In this document: positions 23,265 to 31,303 of the stretch, piece after piece
Layout: every line of letters starts with the position of its first letter
How positions within the stretch are numbered: the first letter of the stretch is position 1
NCBI GenBank assembly: GCA_017460585.1
Contig: JAFUAR010000392.1
Location: forward strand, 1-33,266
Source: Clostridia bacterium
GTDB lineage: Bacteria; Bacillota; Clostridia; Christensenellales; Aristaeellaceae
Direction of reading: 5' to 3'
Length of the DNA: 33,266 nucleotides
The notes under the pieces: model-generated
Told to the model about the DNA's origin: nothing
Seen by the model: only the letters and a program-made list of their open reading frames with translations
Databases searched by the model: none
Position numbers and translations under genes: made by a program

Positions 23265-23414
23265 TAGAAGCGATCATAATATTTTATTATTTAAAGAACA
23301 AAACACAAAAATAATTATAATAATAGAGGCTGTTTTTCCGAAAGATGGGGCTTTTTTCAAAGATATTTATGGGGAATTGCCATATTGTTTATTGAACGTT
23401 ATTCAGCTACGCGC
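23265..23414. other. AT-rich divergent intergenic region without further genes
   Basis: The centre of the 342-base gap between the two divergent transcription units. It is very AT-rich and holds no gene and no additional clear site. Confidence 0.5.
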
Positions 23415-23443
23415 TTTACAAACATGGTTTCATACGGTATAAT
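23415..23443 (+). promoter_or_regulatory. Promoter of the LacI-family gene
   Basis: TTTACA (23415-23420) and TATAAT (23438-23443) with a 17-base spacer; start of transcription expected near 23450. Confidence 0.82.
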
Positions 23444-23487
23444 CATTTCAGCATTTGTGAACAGTTGTTTACAAGCACTGAAATGAT
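23442..23487. promoter_or_regulatory. Nested dyad at the lacI transcription start
   Basis: ATCATTTCAG (23442-23451) is an exact inverted repeat of 23478-23487. Inside it TTGTGAAC/GTTTACAA (23455-23462 and 23467-23474) forms a second, nearly perfect dyad with one mismatch. It overlaps the -10 box and leader, so it may be an autoregulatory operator different in sequence from O1, or a leader hairpin. Confidence 0.5.
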
Positions 23488-23505
23488 CGGCGGGAGGTTT
23501 GCGAT

Positions 23506-24540
23506 TTGAAACGGATCAATAGCAGCGATATTGCAAGAATGGCGGGCGTTTCCCGCAGTACCGTCAGCCGAGTGATCAACAATTATAGCAATGTGCCGGA
23601 GAATACACGTCGCAAGGTTATGCAGGTGATTAAGGAAAACAACTATTATCCGCAGCTTTCGGGGCAAATTCTTGCGGGGATGAAGCAAAAAACGATTGGT
23701 ATATTTTGGGCGGGCTCCAATTCACTCGCCTCAGATTCGCTTTCCAGCAGCTATTTTATGCATATGCTAGACGCGGCAAAAGATCGCGGTTATCTGGTGC
23801 TTGCCTGTATTTTGGAAGATTTGTCGAAAAAGGAAAACTACAATTTTGTGCGCAAGACCTATGCCGAGGGGCGAATAGACGCGGGTGTTTTTGTAGGCGC
23901 GAGCTATAGCGATCCGTTAATGGCTGAATTGATTGAGGGGGGCGAAATTGTCGGCGTATTTGACTATCGCCACAAAGAACAGGAAAAGTATAAATGTGTT
24001 ACGGTGAATTACGAGACGGATTCAGGGGATAAAGCGATTGATTACCTGTATCAACTAGGGCATAGAGATATTGCCATTATCGATGGAAACATGACTCGTC
24101 TGAGCTCCATTACGCGCCATGAGGGGCATATGCGAAGTATGCAGGCGCATGGTTTGCCCATTCGAAACGAGTGGTTGACCTACGGCGGAATTACCATTGA
24201 TAGCGGATATAAAGCCGCAAGGCATATGCTGGAAAATACGCTTGATCATTTACCCACCGCCATATGCGCCAATAACGATGCCGTCGCGTTCGGGGTATAT
24301 CGCGCTTGCGGGGAGCTTGGCATATCTATTCCCGGCGATATTTCGGTGATTGGCGTGGATGGACACGCAGACGGTACGCATTCTCAGCCGCCGTTAACGA
24401 CCATTGCATTCGACGCAAAGGGGATGTTTTCGTCATTGGTGGATCGTACAATTCGCAAAATTCAACAGGAAGACGATGTCGTTGCCGATGAAGTGTTCAA
24501 GGGAAAGTTGATTGAACGCGCATCCTGCCGCAAAATTTAG
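23506..24540 (+). CDS. LacI-family transcriptional regulator
   Basis: A repressor-type regulator of 344 residues. The N-terminal helix-turn-helix with hinge is typical: SSDIARMAGVSRSTVSRVIN, then PENTRRKVMQVIKENNYYP. The remainder is a periplasmic-binding-protein-like effector domain (KTIGIFWAGSNS, then GHRDIAIIDGN, and ANNDAVAFGVYRA near the end). The start is a TTG at 23506, 8 bases after GGGAGG. It is divergent from the TolB/ABC/VOC operon, whose promoter carries a CG-centred palindrome, so it most likely represses that operon until the imported sugar or a derivative is present. A second copy of the palindrome core lies beyond its 3' end. Confidence 0.94.
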   Translation: MKRINSSDIARMAGVSRSTVSRVINNYSNVPENTRRKVMQVIKENNYYPQLSGQILAGMKQKTIGIFWAGSNSLASDSLSSSYFMHMLDAAKDRGYLVLACILEDLSKKENYNFVRKTYAEGRIDAGVFVGASYSDPLMAELIEGGEIVGVFDYRHKEQEKYKCVTVNYETDSGDKAIDYLYQLGHRDIAIIDGNMTRLSSITRHEGHMRSMQAHGLPIRNEWLTYGGITIDSGYKAARHMLENTLDHLPTAICANNDAVAFGVYRACGELGISIPGDISVIGVDGHADGTHSQPPLTTIAFDAKGMFSSLVDRTIRKIQQEDDVVADEVFKGKLIERASCRKI

Positions 24541-24561
24541 AAGATATGTATTTGTTTTTTG

Positions 24562-24594
24562 TTCCCATGAAATCAATGTCTCATGGGAATTTTT
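24562..24594 (+). terminator. Rho-independent terminator of the LacI-family gene
   Basis: TTCCCATGA (24562-24570) pairs with TCATGGGAA (24581-24589) and is followed by TTTTT. It starts 22 bases after the stop. Confidence 0.85.
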
Positions 24595-24634
24595 GTACAC
24601 GTTTTCATATGTCAGTTTGTTTTTGCTCTTACTA

Positions 24635-24648
24635 TAAACACGTGTTCA
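24635..24648. promoter_or_regulatory. Second copy of the LacI-type operator (O2)
   Basis: TAAACACGTGTTCA shares the 10-bp palindrome core AACACGTGTT (24637-24646) with O1, in a region with no gene. It sits 1.39 kb from O1 on the far side of lacI and could be an auxiliary operator for DNA looping. Nearby, 24593-24608 resembles a cre site with one mismatch. Confidence 0.5.
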
Positions 24649-24722
24649 TTATTTCTTATATCAATTTCGTACTCAGTATGTGGAAATACATTGATTTGGC
24701 GGATATGATATTTCTGAAGAGT

Positions 24723-24765
24723 CGTAATAAAAAAACTGGAGCAAATTCTCATGAGAATTTGCTCC
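24723..24765 (-). terminator. Terminator of the cell-shape operon: perfect 28-bp palindrome
   Basis: The palindrome at 24738-24765 forms a 13-bp stem. On the minus strand it is followed by AGTTTTTTTATT, an ideal terminator for rodA, whose stop is 14 bases upstream. On the plus strand a weaker T-rich tail follows, so it may stop transcripts from both sides. Confidence 0.9.
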
Positions 24766-24778
24766 GTCGAGTTTATTT

Positions 24779-26044
24779 TTACAATCGTATTGCTCTGGAT
24801 GTATGAATGCGGCGCAGACGGTTGCGATAACGCGTGCGAATCATTACATTCTGTACCAGACCAATGGCGGCAAAGTTGGTAATGAGATTGGAACCGCCGT
24901 AGCTCACGAAGGGGAGAGGAATGCCTGTAACGGGCAGCAAGCCAATGACCATGCCGATATTTTCAATAATGTGCGCCAGAAGCATTGCCATTACGCCGAA
25001 AATAACATAAGCGCCGTAAGGATCCTCCACGCTGAGCGCCAATCGTACAAGGCGCGCTACAATTAGTATGTACGCAGCAACCAGCGCAAGACCGCCGATG
25101 AGTCCAAACGATTCGCATACGATCGCGAAAATAAAGTCAGTATGGTCGTCCGAAATATAGCCGAGCGAAGCAAAGCTGCCGGGAGATACAATGCCTTTGC
25201 CGAAGAGTCCGCCGGAGCCAATGGCAATTTGTCCGTTGATAATCTGGCGGGCGTCGTCCGGATAGTTTTCGGGGTGCAGCCACATCATAATGCGCATCAG
25301 GCGAAAGTTATCGCCGGAAGAGGTATTCCGCATATAGTACCATACGGGGATCGCCAGCAATACTGCCGCAAATAGTATGCGGTACAGAAGGCTGCGCTTG
25401 GTGCCGGAAATGTATATCATTAGTATGAACACAAAGGCGTACACCATCGCGGTGCCGAAGTCCGGTTGAATAAGGATGAGGAAAGTCGGAATGCCCATAT
25501 AAATTCCCATCTGCATTAGATCGCGCAGCTTGGATATGGGCTTTTTACGGTCGGAGAATACCTTGGCGAAGCAAATGATCATGGCGACTTTGCCAAATTC
25601 AGAGGGCTGAAACGCGCTCTCACTGCCGACGCGCAGATATGCCTGCATACCTCCGCGACCGACCTCCGCCAAGAGCTTGGTCAACATCAACACCGCCAAA
25701 TTGAGCAGATAAATCCCGTTGGACCAGCTGCCAAACAGCTTGTACGGAACATATGTGAATATAACCATCATCACAAGTCCGACGAGCAGATTGCGCAATT
25801 GTCGCGCGGGATAATAGGTAGACTGGGTTTCCAGCATTTCCATAATGCTGCGTGGCGTCTCGACGACTTCGGAAGAGGTCGCAGAGAATACGCACACAAT
25901 GCCAAAAAGGGATATGAGCATCACAATAATGAACAGCGGCCAATCGAAATAGCGCATCATGCGCCTTGTCAGCCGGTTGTCCACAATGGTCTGAACCTGA
26001 GCTTTCGCCCAGATTCTGAAATTTTCTATCCAGGTTCTGACCAT
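24779..26044 (-). CDS. rodA: Peptidoglycan polymerase RodA (SEDS family)
   Basis: A SEDS glycosyltransferase of 421 residues that polymerises lipid II during side-wall growth, working with PBP2. About ten transmembrane helices are visible. The key catalytic aspartate is in the conserved SDDHTDFIFAIVCESFG. Other family marks are FQPSEFGKVAMI, QPDFGTAMVY, and LPFVSYGGSNLI near the end. The N-terminus carries an extra 30-residue cytosolic stretch before the first helix. The ATG at 26044 is preceded by AAGGGG and lies 19 bases after the PBP2 stop. It is the last gene of the maf-mreBCD-mrdA operon, which favours RodA over FtsW or SpoVE. Confidence 0.93.
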   Translation of the reverse strand: MVRTWIENFRIWAKAQVQTIVDNRLTRRMMRYFDWPLFIIVMLISLFGIVCVFSATSSEVVETPRSIMEMLETQSTYYPARQLRNLLVGLVMMVIFTYVPYKLFGSWSNGIYLLNLAVLMLTKLLAEVGRGGMQAYLRVGSESAFQPSEFGKVAMIICFAKVFSDRKKPISKLRDLMQMGIYMGIPTFLILIQPDFGTAMVYAFVFILMIYISGTKRSLLYRILFAAVLLAIPVWYYMRNTSSGDNFRLMRIMMWLHPENYPDDARQIINGQIAIGSGGLFGKGIVSPGSFASLGYISDDHTDFIFAIVCESFGLIGGLALVAAYILIVARLVRLALSVEDPYGAYVIFGVMAMLLAHIIENIGMVIGLLPVTGIPLPFVSYGGSNLITNFAAIGLVQNVMIRTRYRNRLRRIHTSRAIRL

Positions 26045-26063
26045 ACCTGCCCCTTTTGCTTGT

Positions 26064-28577
26064 TTATTCCGTCATGCTGAAATCCGCGCCAATGGTGCTG
26101 GATTCCGATCTGGAGGCGTGCTCCAAATAGTATACGATGGTTTCCTTGCCGGCGGGCGAGCAGTTCGCGCCCGCATAGCCGTTTTGAATATAAATTACAA
26201 CGACAATCTGCGGGTTTTCCTTGGGTGCGTACAACACCTCCCACGCGTTGTTTTCCACGTCCAAATCGGTTCTTTGCGAGGTTCCCGTCTTTGCGGCGAT
26301 ATAGTCTACATCGGCGAAGTACTTCGCGGCGGTACCGCCGTCTTCCATAGAGGTAACGTCCTCCATGCCCTCGCGAATCTTTTCGAAATAGAGGTTGCTG
26401 GTATAGATTTGGTTGGCGACCACGGGTTCTTTATCCATCACCACGCTGCCATCCGGCGCGATGATCTTATCCACGATCTGCGCGTCGTATACCGTGCCTC
26501 CGTTGGCAATTGCGCTCACGTAACGCGCAACGGCGATGGGGGAGACCTGCGTAATGGACTGCCCTATGCCCAACATGATGGTCTCGTTCGCGGTCCAATA
26601 GAGCTCCTGAATGTAGGTGGTAATGGTGTTACCTACGTAATGTGAATTCAGGTAGCTTGCCGGAATGTTCAGGTCGTACAGCAGTACTTCACGAATTGGC
26701 TGCGCCCATTCGGCTTTGCGATCGTAGCTTACCGAAATATCCAAAAGCTTTTTTACAGCTTCCGATATGCGCTCTTCGTCGTACTCAATTCCCAGTTCCT
26801 CGCCCACGGAAAGCAGCTTGGAGCGAATGGCGTTCGCGGCGATGAGCGGCTTATAGGTCGCTTGCTGACTGATGGGGAGATCGGGGTCGTACAACATATC
26901 CTGATTGCCCACAAAGCTGGTGGTTTCGCCGGGCAGTTCAATGTTGGTTTTGGAAGTCAAACCCAGCGCGGCCGCCCATTTATATATGTTGGTCGCTCCC
27001 AGCGCGTAGCTCACGGTGTAGAAGAAATAATTGCAGGAATTCTTAATTGCCTGTACAATGGTTTGGTTGCGGTGTCTGTTGATATCGCTGGTCCAGCAGC
27101 GCGGCGCGTGCGTGGTATCAATACCGGTACCGGTAAACGCGCCCATATCGCTAATGCGCGTATCTACGGTAATTGCGCCTTCCGCCAGTCCTGCCAGCGC
27201 GGTGCACAGCTTGAATATGGAGCCGGGACTATCCTTTGCGGATACCGCGCGATTGTACAGCGGATCGTTGCCTTCCTGCACCTTTGCCCAGTCGCTCATA
27301 GATATGGTTCCGCCGTTGAAGTACGAAAGGTCGAAGTCCGGATAGCTTACCAGACCCAGTACGCGTCCTGTATTGGGATCCATTGCGACCATTGCGCCGG
27401 AGGAGGCGAGCTGAATCTCCTTTCCGGCGGCTTCGTATTCATCCAATATATCCTGATTCAGGTAGAGCCAGTGTTCGTTGACGATTGTCTCCTCCTGCAT
27501 TACGCGAATATCGTCAATGGTGCTCTTAAGAGCGTCCGCCATTACTTTTTGCAAGTCGGTATCGATGGTGAGCACCACCGAGTTGCCGTTTTGCGGGGCG
27601 GTGTAGTCCAGATCGCGCACGACCTTGCCGCGGGTGTTGCGCTCTACGGTGCGGCTGCCCTGTCGGTACTGGATGTAGGGCGAGAGTTGGTTTTCCAGCG
27701 ACGCTTCAATGCCGTCCGCGCCGATAAAGGCATCGTTCGGGTAACCCTGCGCGCGGTACTCATCCAGTCGAGTGGAACTGATTTTGCTGATATAGCCTAC
27801 TACATGGCAGGCGGTAGTGCCCTGCGGATATACGCGCGTGGAGCTTTCGGAAATATCGATTCCGTCCAGTTCGTCCGAGCGCACCTCGATTTCGGAAACC
27901 GTTTCAAAGCCTACGTCGTAGGCGATGGTGCATGGGGTGGAATTGAAGGCGTTCATGCGCGATTCCTGCCATAGTGCCAGAATCTTCACCTTCATGGAGT
28001 CGTCAATGTCTTCCGGAATGGAGTATTTGCTTAGTAGCGAATCAAACCAATGATCTTCCGAAACATTGGTCAGGGAAAAGTTCGTGCGGAAAGAGCGCTT
28101 GCGCGACGCCTCTGCCGAATCGGTGGAAGCACCGCCGTTAAACACCCACTGTCCGTGTTCGTTTTTGCGCATCCAGAAATCGTTCACCGTAGTTTTGCCG
28201 TTGGATTCAATCAATTGAATGGCTTCCAACAGCACTCTGGTATACGCTTCGCGATCCGCGGCGGAAGCGCGGGATGGGTCGCGATAAAATGTTACGTTAT
28301 AGCTGGTACGGTCATATGCCAGCGGATTCATGTTGGTATCGTAAATGGTGCCGCGCATTCCGTACAGCGTGATCGACTTGGTGGATTTGTTGGAAGCCGT
28401 TTCGGCATAAGTTTCGCCCATGCTGCGCACCATAATATTCATACGACCGAATATGGCGACGAATATGAGCGATAAAATTACGCACAATATGGTCATCCGT
28501 CCCAGAAACAGGCGATTTGTAGGGTGCTGTTTGGGTTCGCGCTGCGAAATATCGGTAATGAATTTGGGAAGCTTCAA
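26064..28577 (-). CDS. mrdA: Penicillin-binding protein 2 (elongasome transpeptidase)
   Basis: A class B PBP that cross-links peptidoglycan with RodA during elongation. The protein has a single membrane anchor at residues about 25-45, a pedestal domain, and the transpeptidase domain. The active-site triads are SIFK (Ser453, Lys456), SCN (514-516) and KTGT (763-766). At 837 residues it is about 200 longer than E. coli PBP2 (633). One insertion is between the SCN and KTGT motifs (about residues 560-665), and a smaller one lies before the catalytic serine. The start is a TTG at 28577, preceded by AGGAGGTG, overlapping the mreD stop in a TTGA; a longer frame from 28718 would lie inside mreD. Confidence 0.93.
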   Translation of the reverse strand: MKLPKFITDISQREPKQHPTNRLFLGRMTILCVILSLIFVAIFGRMNIMVRSMGETYAETASNKSTKSITLYGMRGTIYDTNMNPLAYDRTSYNVTFYRDPSRASAADREAYTRVLLEAIQLIESNGKTTVNDFWMRKNEHGQWVFNGGASTDSAEASRKRSFRTNFSLTNVSEDHWFDSLLSKYSIPEDIDDSMKVKILALWQESRMNAFNSTPCTIAYDVGFETVSEIEVRSDELDGIDISESSTRVYPQGTTACHVVGYISKISSTRLDEYRAQGYPNDAFIGADGIEASLENQLSPYIQYRQGSRTVERNTRGKVVRDLDYTAPQNGNSVVLTIDTDLQKVMADALKSTIDDIRVMQEETIVNEHWLYLNQDILDEYEAAGKEIQLASSGAMVAMDPNTGRVLGLVSYPDFDLSYFNGGTISMSDWAKVQEGNDPLYNRAVSAKDSPGSIFKLCTALAGLAEGAITVDTRISDMGAFTGTGIDTTHAPRCWTSDINRHRNQTIVQAIKNSCNYFFYTVSYALGATNIYKWAAALGLTSKTNIELPGETTSFVGNQDMLYDPDLPISQQATYKPLIAANAIRSKLLSVGEELGIEYDEERISEAVKKLLDISVSYDRKAEWAQPIREVLLYDLNIPASYLNSHYVGNTITTYIQELYWTANETIMLGIGQSITQVSPIAVARYVSAIANGGTVYDAQIVDKIIAPDGSVVMDKEPVVANQIYTSNLYFEKIREGMEDVTSMEDGGTAAKYFADVDYIAAKTGTSQRTDLDVENNAWEVLYAPKENPQIVVVIYIQNGYAGANCSPAGKETIVYYLEHASRSESSTIGADFSMTE

Positions 28578-29110
28578 AAGAGTTTCACCTCCTGTTCGGA
28601 AGAAACGGTATGCGCCTCCTTGGAGCCGGTGAATAGCTTGCGAAGCGGGATATACAGTGCGTCGGTCAACAATGCCGCAATACCGCTGCGAATGAATCCG
28701 TCGCGCAGGTACAACCACGCAAAGCTGTTGGTTACGAAAAATCGATAAATGACAAATAAAATCTCGGCGGTAAGGAACAATAGAAACGCCGCCAGCGTTC
28801 TACGCAGCCACTGCCGCCATATCGGTCCGGATACATCTACGGAGGGTACAATAATCAATCCCATGAGAAAACCGACGATCATGAAAAAGAAGGTCATGAT
28901 ACCCAGCGTACCAGTGGTAATATCTACCAGCAATCCTCCAATCATGCCAAACAACAGCCCCTGCATACGCCCATTGATCAGAGAAATGCACATAATCAAG
29001 GGAAACAGCAGCGGAACGACGAATGTGCCATGATAAAATACGGGTAATATCGCCGTATCGATCAGCATGGCTGCAAGCGTCAGAATCAGGGGCATGAGTC
29101 TCTTCAGCAA
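28574..29110 (-). CDS. mreD: Rod-shape protein MreD
   Basis: A small integral membrane protein (178 residues, about five or six helices) of the elongasome, bridging MreC and PBP2/RodA. Typical features are the early LTLAAMLIDTAILP helix, PLLFPLIMCISLINGRMQGLLFGMIGGLLVDI, and a basic cytosolic tail. It is assigned by hydropathy and by its fixed place between mreC and mrdA. The start is a TTG at 29110 with GGAGG 10 bases upstream; its stop overlaps the PBP2 start. Confidence 0.9.
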   Translation of the reverse strand: MLKRLMPLILTLAAMLIDTAILPVFYHGTFVVPLLFPLIMCISLINGRMQGLLFGMIGGLLVDITTGTLGIMTFFFMIVGFLMGLIIVPSVDVSGPIWRQWLRRTLAAFLLFLTAEILFVIYRFFVTNSFAWLYLRDGFIRSGIAALLTDALYIPLRKLFTGSKEAHTVSSEQEVKLF

Positions 29111-29141
29111 GGCTGGTATTCCTCCATTATGGGAAAATTGG

Positions 29142-30230
29142 TTAGTTCTCCGCCCAAGAATCCTCCGGCAGCGGCTCCAAACGTACGTTCGGGGCAGCAG
29201 TTGCGCCGTTTGCGCTGGGCCAATTCCATTCGCCTTCCACCGCTTCCGTACTCATCGGCATACTGTTCGGATCGGGCGTGGGCGACGCGGTCGCGGTGGG
29301 CGCCGGACTGGGCGTGGGAATGGGGGAGAGGCTCCCGCTCGCTTTTTCCACCTCGTCGCGCAAAACGAGTACCTCTTCAATGTGCACGAAATCCACCGCA
29401 GGTTCGACTACTGCGTAGTTGCCGTCGGAACCCGCGCTTAGACTCACCTGTGTTACGGTGCCGATTACGAGCCCCTTCGGGTATACGGAATCCGTGCCGG
29501 AGGTGACTACAACATCGCCTGGCACCACGTTGTTGACTCTGGGTAGGTAATTCAGGTAGCACTGCGCATCGTCCGAGCTATCGGAGGTACCGCCGCGCAG
29601 TATGCCGTCGTCGCGCGTGCGCTGTACGAGGCAGCCCAAGCCGCTCCGCGGGTCAATAATGGTGCGTACGTTGGCGTAGTTGAGCCCAACCTCATATACG
29701 CACCCTACCAGACCGTCGCCGGTCACTACCGCCATATCTTTGGATACGCCGTGCATTTCGCCGCGATTAATGGAGAAAGTGGAAAACCACTGCCCCGCGT
29801 CGCGGGCGATTACCCGAGCATAGACTGGATCAAGCGATTCATAGCTGCTGCTCGCATCCAGCAGCGATTTGAGGCGTTCGTTTTCCAATAGCGCCTCCTC
29901 CGCCGCGGCGAGCTCCAGCGTTAACTGCTCGTTTTCCCGCGATAGTTCTTCATATGCCGCCTGCAGCTTTCCATAGTTGCGCTGATTGGCGACGAAATTT
30001 TTTACGCCGCTGGCAGCGCCGGAAAGCGCCGATTGCACAGGGCTGAAAAAGGAACCGATGGCGTTTTCCACAATGGAAATCTGCGCGCCGGATCGCAGCA
30101 CCAGAAAGAATACCGTCGCCGCCACAACCGCAAGGGTAATGACGGACAGCAGTACGTTTCGGATGAGTACTCTTCTGCGACGCGTATTGCGCGTGCGATT
30201 TTTCGGCTCCTTCTTTTTTAACTTTGGCAT
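29142..30230 (-). CDS. mreC: Rod-shape protein MreC
   Basis: A bitopic membrane scaffold of the elongasome, 362 residues. A basic cytosolic N-terminus (KKKEPKNRTRNTRRRR) is followed by one membrane segment at residues 22-45, then a coiled coil at about 85-120 (YEELSRENEQLTLELAAAEE), then the two beta-barrel domains (RVIARDAGQWFSTFSINRG, then DGLVGCVYEV, and GDVVVTSGTDSVYPKGLVIG). An unusual C-terminal tail of about 65 residues, rich in Pro, Thr and Ser, follows. The ATG at 30230 has GGAGGCG upstream, 15 bases after mreB. Function is to link MreB filaments to PBP2 and RodA. Confidence 0.95.
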   Translation of the reverse strand: MPKLKKKEPKNRTRNTRRRRVLIRNVLLSVITLAVVAATVFFLVLRSGAQISIVENAIGSFFSPVQSALSGAASGVKNFVANQRNYGKLQAAYEELSRENEQLTLELAAAEEALLENERLKSLLDASSSYESLDPVYARVIARDAGQWFSTFSINRGEMHGVSKDMAVVTGDGLVGCVYEVGLNYANVRTIIDPRSGLGCLVQRTRDDGILRGGTSDSSDDAQCYLNYLPRVNNVVPGDVVVTSGTDSVYPKGLVIGTVTQVSLSAGSDGNYAVVEPAVDFVHIEEVLVLRDEVEKASGSLSPIPTPSPAPTATASPTPDPNSMPMSTEAVEGEWNWPSANGATAAPNVRLEPLPEDSWAEN

Positions 30231-30245
30231 TGCTGCGCCTCCGGT

Positions 30246-31286
30246 TTAGATTTCAATCAGGCAGCCGGATTGTAGAAAGCGATTGGCAATTCTGGAATCC
30301 GATGCCGCGAGGCAGAGCCCGCGCGCTACGTCGTCCTGCGGCGTTTCGTCCATATGTACCGGCATATGCACCAGCTCGCTCAGGCGGTCGGAAAGCCCGT
30401 CCAGCAGTGCGCCGCCGCCGGAAAGGTATACGCCCTTTTCCAATATGTCCTCCGCCATTTCCGCGGGGGTATTTTCAAACGCCTCGCGAATGGTCTCCAA
30501 CAGCTGTTCGGTCGTGGGAAGTATCGCGTTGTATATATCGCGCGCGGTGACCTCCACGGTGGCGGGTTTGCCGGTGCGCGCGTCGCGTCCGCGCAGCGAG
30601 GCGACTTCGTTATCGATGAAGGCGATATCCTTGCAGGTGCCCAGATCGATTTTCAAATCCTCCGCCGTGCGCTGACCGATGATTAAGCCCTTTTGTTTGC
30701 GAATAAAGCGCATAATGGCTTCGTCTATGGAAAGGCTTCCCGTTCGCGTAGAACGGGAGGCGGCAATGCCGTTCATGGAGAGCACGCTGACCTCGGTGGT
30801 CGAGCCGCCAATCAAAACTAGCATACAGCCGCGCGCGTCGTCAATCGGCGCACCCGCGCCCAGCGCGGCGGCAACCGTTGAACGCATAAGCCACGATTTT
30901 TTAGCGCCCGCCGCTTGCAAGGCGCTTTGCAGGGCTTCCAGCTCTACGCGCGTGCAGCCCTGTGAAACAGATACCGCCAAACGGTTTTTCTCCAGCGCAC
31001 GCCGCTTGCCCAAAGCCTTTTCAGAGAGCGTGCGCAAAAGCGCGATCGCGAGATCTACGTTGCCCACCGCTCCGTCCATAATGGGGGAATGCAGCGTTAC
31101 GTCGCGTGGAGTACGTCCAAGCATCTGCCGCGCGTCGCGCCCTGTCGCCAATATTTCATCAAAATCCTCCTGCAGCGTGAGCACATAGCTCGGCTCTCGC
31201 AGAACGACCCCTTCGTTTTCCAGACAAATGGTTACGTTGGCGGAACCCAGATCAATGCCTACGCCGCCGTTGGAAAAAACGCCCAT
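30246..31286 (-). CDS. mreB: MreB-like actin homologue with a degenerate ATPase site
   Basis: A bacterial actin of 346 residues and normal length, which organises side-wall synthesis. The phosphate-1 motif GIDLGSAN (9-16), the IGQRTAEDLKI signature and the adenosine motif LSGGGALLDGL are intact. Several active-site residues differ from the family. Where others have IEEPMAAA, this has MRSTVAAA (134-141), losing the catalytic Glu. VVDIGGGTTEV is LVLIGGSTTEV, replacing Asp by Leu158 and Gly by Ser162. AGDEMDEAI is TGSLSIDEAI. It may bind nucleotide without hydrolysing it. It lies in the canonical place before mreC. A second, normal MreB elsewhere in the genome is likely but cannot be seen. Confidence 0.9.
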   Translation of the reverse strand: MGVFSNGGVGIDLGSANVTICLENEGVVLREPSYVLTLQEDFDEILATGRDARQMLGRTPRDVTLHSPIMDGAVGNVDLAIALLRTLSEKALGKRRALEKNRLAVSVSQGCTRVELEALQSALQAAGAKKSWLMRSTVAAALGAGAPIDDARGCMLVLIGGSTTEVSVLSMNGIAASRSTRTGSLSIDEAIMRFIRKQKGLIIGQRTAEDLKIDLGTCKDIAFIDNEVASLRGRDARTGKPATVEVTARDIYNAILPTTEQLLETIREAFENTPAEMAEDILEKGVYLSGGGALLDGLSDRLSELVHMPVHMDETPQDDVARGLCLAASDSRIANRFLQSGCLIEI

Positions 31287-31303
31287 GTATTCCTCCTGAT
31301 GGG

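Noticed and set aside
24546-24806. 86-codon plus-strand frame between lacI and rodA
   Set aside because: It runs through two terminators, has no ribosome binding site and a random-looking composition.
26118-28475. Plus-strand frames opposite mrdA
   Set aside because: They oppose a PBP2 with all three active-site motifs and have no start signals.
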